64,000 nucleotides of DNA from Lonicera japonica. Lineage: Eukaryota > Streptophyta > Magnoliopsida > Dipsacales > Caprifoliaceae. Below, piece after piece: positions 24,036-35,348 of the stretch; the first letter of the stretch is position 1, and each line of letters starts with the position of its first letter. The translations under genes and the position numbers were made by a program. Under the pieces are notes generated by a model. The model saw only the letters and a program-made list of their open reading frames with translations, searched no databases and was not told the DNA's origin. The DNA lies in contig JAKCWG010000823.1 in NCBI GenBank assembly GCA_021464415.1, positions 248,001-312,000 of the forward strand, in the 5' to 3' direction.

Positions 24036-24500
24036 ATAAAAGAATGATTCAAATATATAAAATATTCACAAAAATGACGTGTCATCCACATGAATGCCGA
24101 TTGGTTGGATTTGAGGATACTAAAATATAAAAAAATGTGGTGGATTCTACCAATGCACTTGTCGAATTACATATTTGACATATCATCTGCATGCAAACTT
24201 TTTGTGCACATTATGTAATGCAAATCAATTAAAAAGGTTTTTGCAAGGGCAATGTAACTAATAGAATCACAAACCATCAATGTAATGCAACTCTAATTGT
24301 ACTGCTTCCACATGTTGTGTTGCAAGGCCAACGGTTCAATTCCCCACCCCCATTGCATCCTCAAAATCTTAAACCACACGTGTATCTCAAAACAAGAACA
24401 AAGTTTTAGATTTAAAAATTATAACAAATTAGGTTTCTCCTATAAATTGTAAAAAAATAATCATTTTATATTATTTTCTATTCTCAATCTCTCCTCTCCT
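23050..24500. other. AT-rich intergenic DNA with a microsatellite
   Basis: No gene supported. An (AC)n(AT)n microsatellite lies at 23,998-24,037. A scrap of the 'ttttaaaaggc' repeat is near 23,375. A B-box-like GGTTCAATTCC at about 24,331 hints at another SINE remnant but has no A box. Confidence 0.4.
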
Positions 24501-24784
24501 AAACTTTCAAAGCAATGTTAAATGGTTCTATCTACCTGTTGTCAGCAACACAGAAAATGCATATTTACAGTAATAACTAAAGCAAAACACCATCAAACTA
24601 AAATAGAACTAATCTAAAATAGCGACACATTAACATCTATAAGCTCTCTTTCTCCTTGCATCACATAGTAAGCTTTTTCCATTATATAATCTGCTTAGTA
24701 AATTTTTCCCATCAAACTTCTAATTGTTGTATCGAAATGATTGAAATAAAAGTGTTCAAAGTCTCAAAAAATAATGCCGGCTTA

Positions 24785-26132
24785 CTACAAAGTTTCACGT
24801 ACTCTTCTAAATGGTGGACTCGACCTTCCAGATTGCTTGAAGCATCCATGTCTCCAACCGCCAGAATGCTGCCAATCAAAATATAAAGTTAAAGGTGTGT
24901 ATATGTGTGTGTGTGCGCGGGTGAGAGAGAGAGACTAGTAAATGGAAAGAAAAGTTTATCTACATGGACCCAATAGGCAGCCTAAAAAAACTTAGTAAAT
25001 GGAAAGAAAAGCGAGTGCCAAAAGACTATTAAAGTGACTAAAAGTTCCACTAGGCTTTAAAGCTAGAAACTAGATACTACTCCATCTTAGCAGAAGTTGT
25101 GGTTGTTTCTTTTCCTATAATTTTTCTCAGCAATCAATCAAACAAAGTACGGATAGGTCATCTTATGTGCATGCCTATTTTTTTTTCGTGTTCTTGCATT
25201 TAGGAAAATTCCGCAATAAAGACACTTATATACATACATATATATATAGAGAGAGAGAGTGTGTGTTCATATATATATATATATAGAGAGAAGAGAGTGT
25301 GTGTTCATATATATATATATATAGAGAGAGAGTGTGTTACAGTTTTGAGTTGGGATTGGAGGTAGGTGATTACGGGTTGGAGGTCCTCAGCATAAGATCG
25401 AAGATAGTTAACTTTATCAGCTATGTCTAAATTCCTGAAGAAAAGTCTTCGAGGCTCAATTGTATTAGTCATCCCCGATCTATACCATTCAGCTACCATA
25501 TTAGGACGCGTTTGTGCTCGCTGCAAGAATAAGCAATCAAGTTAATAGAAGTACTACACATATATTATTTGCATTTATAACGCGGGTAGATCCCTTTGTC
25601 AATATCTTATATGATATATATATATATATATATATAAATGCCAATACAAATAAATAAATAAATAAAATAAAATTAGAAAAATTGCCTCCTCATAGTTTAT
25701 TGGCTCCTTGGTTAGGTCTAGGGCTTGGTGTTTAAGGTTTCTGACTTTGTCTAGGAGAATGTCAACTTCCTCGAATAGCATTAATTGATCAGCAAAAATT
25801 TCATTGACAAGGTCAACTTCCTTAGATGGCATCAATTGATCAGCGGTAATTTCACCAATTGACTCTAGGGGTTCCACACAATCCTTCTCCTGATGTTGCT
25901 TAGATGAGGAGTCGGTTACAACAGATTTTCCCTTCATCAGATAGCCTTCATGCACACTTTCAGATTCATATTTATTATTGCTTTCTGGGACTTCTTTATA
26001 TTCCGAGTTGCCAGACTTTCATGCTTCTTTATAAATAAATAGTACCTCTGGCTTTTCATGTTTGAGTGATCCTAGTGAGGGACTGGACCTTCTAGCTTGT
26101 TGACGGTGTCGATATTCACAACTGGTAGAACG
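24785..26132 (-). CDS. Phase-0 exon array, unit V (3'-most copy; hypothetical)
   Basis: Four exons in minus order. (1) 26,046-26,132, 29 codons, after ATTTGGGCAG and before GTACTA, beginning RSTSCEYRHRQQARRSSPSL. (2) About 25,686-25,985, helical and Leu/Asp-rich, with EVDILLDKVRNLKHQALDL; it ends in a possible GC donor (GAG|GCAATT). (3) 25,341-25,520, exactly 60 codons, with LDIADKVNYLRSYAEDLQ. (4) 24,785-24,868, 27 codons plus TAG, with SGRSSPPF. Exons 1, 3 and 4 are phase 0 and divisible by three. The same exon order recurs in unit IV. The product would be charged, Ser/Arg-rich and partly coiled coil; I do not recognise the family. No start codon is identified, so it may be a partial duplicate, or the 3' end of a longer transcript. 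An in-frame TGA sits near the start of exon 2. Confidence 0.45.
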
Positions 26133-26978
26133 CTGCCCAAATCAGAACAACATTTATTTGATTGAAGGCCTCTCATCAAATTCATGTACAAACACATATA
26201 TATATCCAATCAATGAGCTTTGTCCATTTTCAGCTTCATTAAGCATGGCCCCAATAGGTAGCTTAATAATTTTAGTCATTTTATTGAAATTTTAGTTGTT
26301 CTATCGAGTATAGTTTGCAGCCAAACTTAATTCATTCATTTGCCAACTTTTAGCATGTAGGATTAGAAATTGGAAAAATGGGAAGGAAAAGCAAGTATAA
26401 GTGAGCTGAGTTGGGAAATTACAATTCTTACGTGGTATCGGCAAATCGCCCCTAGTCCACGGACATTCCTTCCTCAAAATATTCAAATGTACAAATACAA
26501 AATGGGTTGTAAAATGTAGAACAAATTGTATCTTACAATACACAAATTGACTATTTCCAAATTTCTACTTGCAAATTCAAATGAAAGAAATCAAATCTAA
26601 ATTTCATTTCTTAGTAGAGAGAGCCAAACTCCTCTTGCCAATTTTTCTTCTGCCTATACTAATTCATCTTTCTCGGTTGAGAGATAGCCAAATTCTTATT
26701 TTTTTTCCTGCTCTTGGTACAATCCATATATAGGCCAAAGAAAATATATAACATGTAGGGAAAAAGAAAACCACTTTTCCATATTTTTGGCATAAAACAA
26801 TCAAAAGTCAAGAGGAGCAAGGAAACTACTTTGCCATATTTTTTGCACAAAAGCCATCACAAGTCAGTAGCCACATTATTTGACTTTGGTGGCTTCAAAA
26901 AACAATATTTTTGCCTTGATATATCATGACAATTTATAACGTTATGCTTTCGAAAGTTTTGTGGGTTAATTTATAATG
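26133..26978. other. Non-coding sequence homologous to the upstream flank of unit IV
   Basis: 26,330-26,470 aligns with 32,820-32,960 (shared words include AGCTGAG, TTGGGAAATTACA and ATTCTT), so duplication extended outside the exons. No gene supported. Confidence 0.5.
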
Positions 26979-28447
26979 GAGTTTTTAACATTTTCGTCCC
27001 TTAAAGTTTGACCGAATTGTCACATTCGTCCCTGATATTCATTTCTTGACATTTCACACCTCGATGTAGATTCCGCCTGTCATTTTGGTCCCTCAAGCTA
27101 TCTACCGTCTGTTTTGTGGACAAAAAACGTTTGATCGAGGGGTAAATTAGTCAGCTCACATCATTCCCTTTTCTAATTTTTCCGCCAATTTCAGATATAG
27201 AACATATCTATGTATATGTGTTTCCCTCCATTACAACAAAATAGAGGAAATCAGATAAAGAAAAAAGAGAATTATAGAGAGAGAGAGAGAGAGAAAGAGA
27301 GGAAAGAGTGGGTGCTTTGCCAATGAAGAGGGTGATGTACATAATGAAGAATTAATGCTCTGTTTTTTTTTAGCATTATTGCTAATGAACAAAAAAGTGT
27401 TGGAAGAGAATTCAAGGCAACTAAACTAATCACTCTAGTTTATAAAGTGGAGAAATACACTATTTATTTTGGGTGACAAAAGGAACTATCATTTATAAGT
27501 GATACTGAACATGTCCAGTTTCAGGTACAAGGATGGAGCTTCTTCCCATTACCCAGCCATATGCTCCATGTACCGTCTGAAACAACATAGAGTCAATATA
27601 GCCCCCATCAAGTTCAGTTCTTTATCATCCAAACATAATGATCAAACACAACAATAGCATTAATACAGAATACAAAGCTTAACTGTTGAGCAACACCAGA
27701 GAACGTAGACCACGTTCAGCAAACTTATCAATGATTGAGTGGACTTTATTCTTCACATCTGGCTTAAGGTTGCACAGGTCGATTATCTAGCAGAGGTTTC
27801 AGATAAACAACCATGTAAATAAACACATACAAATTAAAGTGGGAAAAATATATATCTCCATTTTTAGTTGGATTAATGTTCGGTATACCTGCTTACTCTT
27901 CGTGCTCTGTTGAGGAAACCCTTCTTACTCTTCGTGCTTTGTTGTAAAATCACTTTGGAGATAAGGAGGTGGATCATTCGAGAGTAGGATTAGACTTGAT
28001 CATGATTGATTGCATTTTTCCAGCCCTAATTACTCTCTCGCTCGCTTTTCCCCCACGATGCTTGTACTTCGCCTGCAGAATCAAGCTATTCGGCCAGGAT
28101 CGAATCAACGAGGTGGTGGTGGCGGTTAAGGAGAAGGAGATTTGTCTTTAAGTGGTGCCAACGGTGGCTCAGGAGGAGGTTCATCCCTTGATTCCATCTC
28201 CGGAAGAGCAAGGTCGGGTCTCTTCTCTCATCCTTTTCTATTTATTTTATTTCTTACTTTATAACAGTAGGTTGACTAATATACCCCTCCATCAAACGTT
28301 TTCCGTCCACAAAGCAGACGGCAAATAGCTTGAGGGACCAAAATGACAGGCGAAATCTACATCAAGGTGTGAAATGTCAAGAAATGAATATCTTGGACAA
28401 ATGTGACAATTCGGTCAAACTTTAAGGGTCGAAAATGTTAAAAACTC
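26979..28447. mobile_element. Mutator-like element with long terminal inverted repeats (Pack-MULE type)
   Basis: The ends are inverted repeats of about 180 bp: GAGTTTTTAACATTTTCG at 26,979 and its complement ending GTTAAAAACTC at 28,447. They match with few changes over blocks such as CAAACTTTAAGG and GAAATGTCAAGAAATGAATA. A perfect 9-bp target-site duplication TTTATAATG lies at 26,970-26,978 and 28,448-28,456, the size typical of Mutator. No transposase is visible. The interior instead holds an antisense fragment of a plant gene (next entry), which makes it a Pack-MULE. It sits between units V and IV of the exon array. Confidence 0.9.
27675..27791 (-). pseudogene. Captured fragment of a plasma-membrane H+-ATPase gene
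   Basis: Read on the minus strand after the acceptor-like CTGCTAG, the sequence gives [20 protein letters not shown] followed by [14 protein letters not shown] and a stop. This matches the conserved segment of plant P-type plasma-membrane H+-ATPases (NLC...[19 protein letters not shown], family knowledge). It is the only part clearly assignable. 27,500-27,600 and 27,950-28,200 may be other captured pieces (one minus frame reads AYGWVMGRSSILVPETGHVQ), but I cannot name them. The fragment cannot make a pump; its orientation relative to any element promoter is unknown. Confidence 0.75.
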
Positions 28448-28456
28448 TTTATAATG

Positions 28457-30189
28457 TTCTTTCTTACCCCTTTTCTTCATTGTCTAATTTTATTACGGAT
28501 TAATTTATGTTTTAAATCTTAAGGGATGATTTTGATCAAGTATAGCATGTCAAGGAGATTATGCATGTTATGCGAAATCTCCTCAATAGACTTCTTTTTT
28601 GTTATAATCCTTGTCTTCTTTTCCAACATCTAGATTTCTTGGTTTTCAGTAGAAGCATTAAACGCAGAAAGTCATTTGTTCTCTTTTGTCTACTTCTCGA
28701 TCTTCATGGTTCTGGAGTACACTTGGTCGGTAAATCGTGGGATTGAGTTGTACGTTCATGAAGGCTAACAACATTAAATAAGTTGCACATTCATGAAGGC
28801 TAATAAGTAGCAACATTCAATACAAAAATCTCACCTTAGGATATATGAACAAGTTTTTTCCTTTTTCCATAATAGGATTATGCTATTTTCCGAAATATTT
28901 TTTGTTGAAACTGCGGGGGCAAGGTATTTCCATAATTAGAAACGCTTCATTGATCCTCTGATTAAAACCAAGATTACAAGATTACTTAACCTTATCCTTG
29001 TAAGATTGCTTTTTTTTAGAATGGCTTAAATAATTCATATAAAAATATATTTTTAATTAACCGACTTTTTCATAAGAACTAAAACTCCATGCTTAAAGGG
29101 GTAAATATAGTTGATAAACAAAAATAGTAAAGTGCAAGCAATGATCAACACAAGCACAAACCTAAAAATAGATATGATATGATTAACACGAAGATAACTT
29201 TGATGACTCTAAAGATATATAGATATATATATATTATTATTTTATTTTGGTCTATTTTATTTTGTGTGTTAAAGGTTTATGTGTGTTGCATTACATCAAT
29301 ACAATTTTATTTTTCCTGTCAAAAATTTTGGGGCGAAATCGGCTGTTTCAAAGTAAGTGGGTTTACTCGAAATAAATTTCTGGTTCAAGTAAAACCTTAC
29401 AAAGTTTATTAACAAAGTTCCAAAAACCAAAAGGTTTCTCCTACAAACTCAGTCGGAGAAAATCATTTTCTTTTTGCTTCTTTTCAATCCAAATCTCTCC
29501 TCCCAAAAGTTTTCTTTCCTATCATCGCCTCTTTTAAACTTTCTAAAGCAAATGTTTACGCGGTTCTATCTACCTCTTCTAAGAAGCATGGAAATGCAAT
29601 TTACAGTAATAACAAAAGCAGAACATCATCAAACTAATCTAAAAAGAATGTAATAAGAGCCATATATGCAACAACTTCTATACACTTCTTTCTCTTCGCG
29701 TAAAAGAGTACGCTTTTGCCATCATTGAATATGTTATATATTGAAAATGTTTTCCCGTCAAAGAATATGTTTTTCACATCAAAACTTCAAATTTTCTCAG
29801 TATCAATGCATTGAATGCATGTAAGTGTGAAAAAGAATGTGGGATTACTATAAAGTATCTGTCTCTCTCTATATATCATCAGTCAAACTTTCTAATTTTC
29901 CAATGCAGCTTAAGCCAGCGGCAACACTGGAAAAAAGAACTAAGATAGGTCAAAACATTTTCACATCTTTGGTTTATACTTGTTCACTGCTTTCCGTTAA
30001 AATTGGAAAGTTCTAGGGCATATGTTTTGTTCATAATTTTACAAGAAAACAAAAATTACCCAAAACACGTATGAGAATGAGTCATTCAACAAACGCTGCT
30101 CTCATTAGTCTTGTAAAAAAAAAAGTAATACAAGCCCCCAGATCTATTATATTATAAACGATTACAAAACAAGTAGCAGTAGTTAGTAC
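28457..30189. other. 3' flank of unit IV, homologous to the 3' flank of unit V
   Basis: No open frame of note. 29,540-29,650 and 29,690-29,880 align with 24,515-24,610 and 24,640-24,800: TGGTTCTATCTACCT-like words, TTTACAGTAATAAC, AAGCA(G/A)AACA and CATCAAACTAA in the same order. This supports duplication of a gene 3' end. Confidence 0.5.
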
Positions 30190-32713
30190 CATTAGAATTC
30201 CTGTCCCAGGTCTCTTCTGAGAATCTGAAGAAGAAGAGGGCTCGGTTTCACATATTCTTTCAAGTGTGGGACTCGACCTTCCAGTTCCTGGTCGTTGAGA
30301 GTATTGATGTCTGAGACTGCCACCCCGCTGCCAAATCAGAACACAACATTAGAAATACAAGCAGGGGAGGGAGAATTTCAAGTAACAGTACGTTTACACT
30401 AATAAATTAAATCAGGCAAGAGTTTAAAGGAACAGGCTTTCTTTGGGACAACTTTGTCTACTCGGGGGTGGTGAGCATATATTTCTTTTCTTTAATTAGT
30501 CTTCCATTCTTGAGAAAAAGTTTCTTTGTGCTGCTTTCTTGTTCTCCGTCTCAAATCGATAGTCCCACTTGGATTTTGGTACTTTTTTAAGGAAACACCA
30601 ATTTGAACCTAATCAATGTTCAATAATACAACTTACTTTCTATTGTGAGATTTGGTACATTATTTATGTCCTAATAATCAATGTTCTTAAAGGCACAAGG
30701 CAGATTTATGTCCTATTAATCAATGTTCTTAAAGGCATAACATAGAGCAACTGGGCGGCAAGGTGCTAGGTAGTTATTTTTAATTTATAATATTATAATG
30801 AAAAAATAGATGAAGCTTAGTGATTCAGTCAACAGTCCATAACAAAACTGAAGCAAAGGTTCATATCAATATGAAACCCTCAATTTATTTCAAAGCAACA
30901 GTAAAAAAACTAGGAAGAAAACAAGAAACAATAAATAGAAAAGGGGAATAAAGTTGAAGATAAAGAAACAAGGTAGAACAGTAAGTTCCTAATTAGCTAA
31001 ACTGAATTCTTCCTCACCTTCCCTTTCTCCTCGTCCTCCCGTTCTTGTTGCAGTGGGCTAGGATTTGGTGTGAATGGGAGGAAATGAAGATGGGTTTTGC
31101 TTACGGTGGTTGATTGGTTTTCCACTGTTTTCTAAAATGGTTTTTTTAACCAAAAAAAGAAAAGGGAAGTGTAGCTGTTTAACCAAAAGAAAAGAAACTA
31201 AGTCTATCAGCCCACCCCCCACAAAGCCCGATAATGCAGCACCTAGTCACTGTTCACTGTGCCTCAGCACCACCCTTTAGAAAACTGCTTTACATTTGTG
31301 ACATCTCAGAAAGGAAACCTCAAAAGTACGTATAATAACCCAAGTTCACCTTTCTTTTCCTACAATTTCTCAGAAACCAATCACACCATTCACCAAGCAT
31401 GGACAGATCATATTAGGAGTGTCTGTTTGTTTGTCTATGCATGTGGGTGAGTGCTTGCATTTAGGCAAACTCTGCAACAAAGATAATGAGATATATGTGT
31501 ACATATATATATATATAGAGAGATCATTTACAGTTTCATCACCGGGATTATCGGATCTGTGTTGGGATTGGAGGTCTTTGACTAGAGATTTGAGGTTGGT
31601 GACTTGGGATCGGAGATGGACAACTTTATAAGGTAACTCAATATTTCTACGGACAGGTCTTACAGGGTCAGTTTTATTACTTATCTCCAATCTTTCTACG
31701 GCACGCATCAGTTTTAGTTAAATCTTCTTCAGCTACAATGTCACGAGGCATCAGTGTTTGCAGCTGCTGCAAGTATAAGCAGCCAATTGTCAATAAAAAG
31801 CACTACATATGTAGATATCATGCGTTATCAAACATAAAACTAGTAGATATCCATTTTTTACCAACAACTTGCATGTAAAAGAAGGTGAAAATGCAAATTA
31901 ATTTTAAAAAGGGCCATCACCTCGCAGTTTATTGGTGCCTTGGATTTAGCATTGCTGCTTTGGGATCTGGCATCACCAATTTGGGATGTGAGGTCAAGGG
32001 CTTGGGCTCTTGCACCATCAGCTTGGGATATAAGGTCAAGGGCTTGGGACCTGCCACCACTGGCTTGGATTATGAGGTCACTAACTTGGTAATTGAGGTC
32101 ACTGACTTGTGTTAGGAGAGAGTCAACGTCAAACTCCAGTGAACCTCTGATATTGCTGAGGCAAGGAAGAATCAATTACGGCAGCTTTTCCCTCCCCCAG
32201 ATATCATTGGTTTGCATTTACAGATTCAGATTTATTGCTGCTTTCTGGGACATCTTTTTCCAGGTTGCCAGACTTAGATGCTTCTTCCTCATGCTCCTGC
32301 AAGAATAAGAAGAGCTAATTAAAAATAAAAACCAGGCACAAAAACTAAAAGATGCACAAATAATTTTCCTTACTCTTTCCTCCTTTATATATCCAAAATA
32401 ATCAACAAAATAACTTTCTTGATTGGTTTTATGCGCACAAATAGCCATTCATCATCAATATATCTTATTATGTTAGTTTCCTTCCTTTTGAAGAACCTGC
32501 CATGGCCCAACAAATGCCACTCTCACCAGTCTTGGCTTGCCTTTATAATGAAACAAACCAACCAGAGAGATCATATAAATAGTTTATAAAACAAATAGTA
32601 GTAGTGGTAGGTACAGTAGTAGTTACAAGCACCTCTGGCATTTCTTCATCTTCAAGTGTGGGACTGAACCTTCGAGTTTGTTTATGGTATCCAAATCTCC
32701 GACTAGTAGAACG
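30190..32713 (-). pseudogene. Phase-0 exon array, unit IV (damaged copy)
   Basis: The exons parallel unit V. 32,633-32,713 (27 codons, RSTSRRFGYHKQTRRFSPTL). 31,921-32,296, with repeated heptad-like blocks (SLLTQVSDLNYQVSDL, RSQALDLISQ, RAQALDLTSQ) and end APINCE. 31,532-31,766, with VVHLRSQVTNLKSLVKDLQ. 30,190-30,327 (46 codons, with TGRSSPTLERICE and a Ser run). Splice signals are clear (TTGCAG acceptors, GAG|GTGATG donor). The two middle exons are 376 and 235 bp, so neither is a multiple of three. The first contains an in-frame TGA after NANQ; in the second, the frame entering from the acceptor meets a stop before the coiled-coil frame. Unit V has open homologues, so I read this as a pseudogene or non-coding transcript. 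Family not recognised. Confidence 0.5.
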
Positions 32714-33234
32714 CTGCCAAATCAGAACACGTACATATGGTTGAAGGCCTCATCATCAAATTAAATAATTGGCTTTCGATTCGCTCCTTTTAGTATTCAC
32801 TCATTTGCTAGATTTCTTTATATTTTCCTCTTTGGATTAGAAATTGATAAAAGGGAAAGGGAAAGCAAGTAAAAGGAGCTGAGCTGGGAACTACAATTCT
32901 TCGGTAACCACGATATTTCAATCGGGATCTGGTAAGGCATCCAAGCTGGGAAATTACAGATTTTGATCGGGAAGCCTGGGTGGGTAACTTTATTGGCTAT
33001 GGCAGCACACCATGCCAATGCAAGAATAAGGAGCCAAATTATATCAGAGTTTGATCTTATGTTGGCCTCTCCTATAATTTAAAAGTGCAAACTGATCATT
33101 TAATTTCAAGTTCTAAATTACAAATTAAACCTCCAAACCAAATGTAACCCCACATATTTGAATTACAAAATCTGAATTATAATTTTTTTTAAAAGGATAC
33201 TCTAAAATGCGTATCTGATACACATCGGAAGTGT

Positions 33235-33264
33235 ATTTGTTTCCGATACGTATCGGAAACAAAT
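33235..33264. repeat. Perfect 30-bp palindrome
   Basis: ATTTGTTTCCGATAC is followed directly by its exact reverse complement. A weaker GATACACATCGGAAG stands just before it. No surrounding element ends are seen. Confidence 0.9.
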
Positions 33265-33334
33265 TCTTAGCCCTTTAAGAAGTATCCGTGCTCACAGACA
33301 ACAACTAGTGTTGAGATTCAAAGAGCAACTGATC

Positions 33335-33450
33335 AAAATCTATGGCCACGTACTAGGATTCTGGATTTAGATCTATGGCCACGTACTAGGATTCTGGATT
33401 TAGATCTACGGCCATGGACCGGGGTTCTGGATCGAGATCTACGGCTCGAG
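33335..33450. repeat. 33-bp tandem repeat, about 3.5 copies
   Basis: Copies start near 33,340, 33,373, 33,406 and 33,439. The unit contains CTATGGCCACGTACTAGGAT then TCTGGATTTAGAT; the third copy has changed to CGGCCATGGACCGGGGT. Confidence 0.85.
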
Positions 33451-34193
33451 AGCTAAAAGTGTCTTCAAACTTGGTTTTATTAGGATGATTACTGTACAAC
33501 TCAAAGGAGATCTCTAACATGTGATTCTTGCGTACAGCAATCTGTTAAGCATGATATTCACTTTGATTCCTCTCCTCAATAGCTTAAACTTTTGAGAGAA
33601 AGATTCTCTTAACATGTTATCAGAGGCAGGTTGTTCGGGGGGTTGAAGTCCTACCCGGGAATTCTCATTCAAATGAGTGAAGACATTAAGTAGAGAAGCT
33701 TTATAATGAATTAAACGCCTAAACGCATCATGCAAGTGTCTTAAATGTGCAGTGCATTCACATATCCTGTGTATGTAAATATATATGCAGTATCTTCAAA
33801 GACATTAAATGAATGATGTTTCTTAATCCATTAATCAGTCAGCAAAAATTTATAAGCATCTCCACTGTAAAAATGGATTGTATAATTTCAAATCATGGAG
33901 ATATAAGTATGTCTTTCCTATGTGGCATAAAAACGCCTCTTAATAGACGAGTCTTGCAAAAAGCATGTCTGATGGTTTGTCCAAAATATTGCCTACATAT
34001 TAAGAAATTCATAAAATAGAAATCACGAATTTTATGATGATAAGACTACGATTTGAAGTTCAAGAATTCACCTGAAGTGATAACATCCAATGACACAACA
34101 TAACCAGTGCATACTTAGGATTAGTGTATGAGGGATGAGCCAAATACCACATCATGCGTAAAATCAGATAAAGAAAAAAAGACAAGAAGATAA

Positions 34194-34770
34194 ATGATTC
34201 TACATCAGTTGAAACCCTTTCTTTTTCTTGGGAGGGCAATGTTCAATGACTATCATAACTCGTTTCTCAGTAAAAGGAGAAAAAAAAAACACCTGTTTGA
34301 CGAGATTCTAACAGAGCTATATAATAGCATTCTAACAGAGCTATACGTTTTTCTTTCTTGTTATCCCATCAAAGAGATTCTCACAGAGATATATAAATTA
34401 AAGAAAGGGAAAGAATTGTTCTATTTCTTCGCTATCCCAAAAAAGATTATGTATTTACCCCATCAAAACTTCAATTTTTGCTTCTCTATTATTTTTTCTA
34501 TCACCACTATTGAATGAGTGTTAAGTGTAAAAGAGAATGTGGGCGCCTACTATAAAGTTTCTCTATATATATACACCACCAAAAATAGCCTCCTGTGATC
34601 TCTACAGTATATGATGTGTTGCAGAGCGCATATTCAAACAGTTTTCCATTCATCCCTGTATGTATATACCCCCAAGAGAAATCAATCTTTTTTTGTTTTT
34701 GCTCCATGGAAAACAAAATGGAAAGCTCGAACAGTCCTGAAAATTGAAACAAAATGTAACAAATTATTAA
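34194..34770 (-). pseudogene. Phase-0 exon array, unit III: lone C-terminal exon and 3' UTR
   Basis: After the acceptor TTTTCAG, the minus strand encodes 28 residues and a stop (34,650-34,736), with the motif CSSFPFCFPWSKNKK. This resembles the C-terminal exons at 37,198-37,251 (VSSCFPFHFPWGK) and 38,012-38,161 (GCFCFPWGR). The 3' flank 34,300-34,640 aligns over its length with 36,840-37,190, so an exon and its UTR were duplicated together. A further partial duplicate of 34,200-34,280 lies at 34,950-35,035. No upstream exons belong clearly to this unit. Confidence 0.45.
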
Positions 34771-35348
34771 GAGGGGTACTCAGTTTTATGATATTTACCC
34801 AAAATAGGTGAAAATACTTTTCGCCCGTTCATTATTTACTTGGGAAATAGTGTTTCACCCTGAACCAAACGTGGCCCTTTAAATTATTCACTTATACCAC
34901 TACACTAGTAACTCCACAAACTGCGAGCTAGCTAACGAAAAAAGAAGCCCGTAGCCTCTCTTTTTCTTGGGAGGGCAATCTCAATGACTATGGTTGTCAC
35001 TTGTTTCTCAGTAAAACGTGAAAATAATAAACCTAATTGATGAAATGACTTAACTGTAGCCACCCAACTGCTGGACCACCACTAGAGCTCCGGTGGTGGC
35101 AGTTGCTGAGGCCCAGCGATCACCATGGATGAGAAGGAATTACAAATGATAGTGTCCTTGTGATAAACAAACACTGCAAAATGTCCACATGACTAAAACA
35201 CAATTTGAAGAAAGCACAATATGTGTTGGGTTGAAGCAAGAGGTTGTGCAACGGTACAGATTTTGAGAGGGTCCCTTTAACTCCATTTTCTCAAAAAAGT
35301 ACTAGTGATCAGTTAAGTTGTCCTGTTTTGTAAAAGTTACAACTGTAC

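Larger units (their letters stand above)
32714..34190. other. Intergenic or intronic sequence between units IV and III
   Basis: 32,820-32,960 is homologous to 26,330-26,470. The remainder has no supported gene apart from the palindrome and the tandem repeat listed next. Confidence 0.4.

Noticed and set aside
24290..24400. SINE with B box GGTTCAATTCC
   Set aside because: No A box at the expected distance and no tail or target duplication, so not listed as an element.
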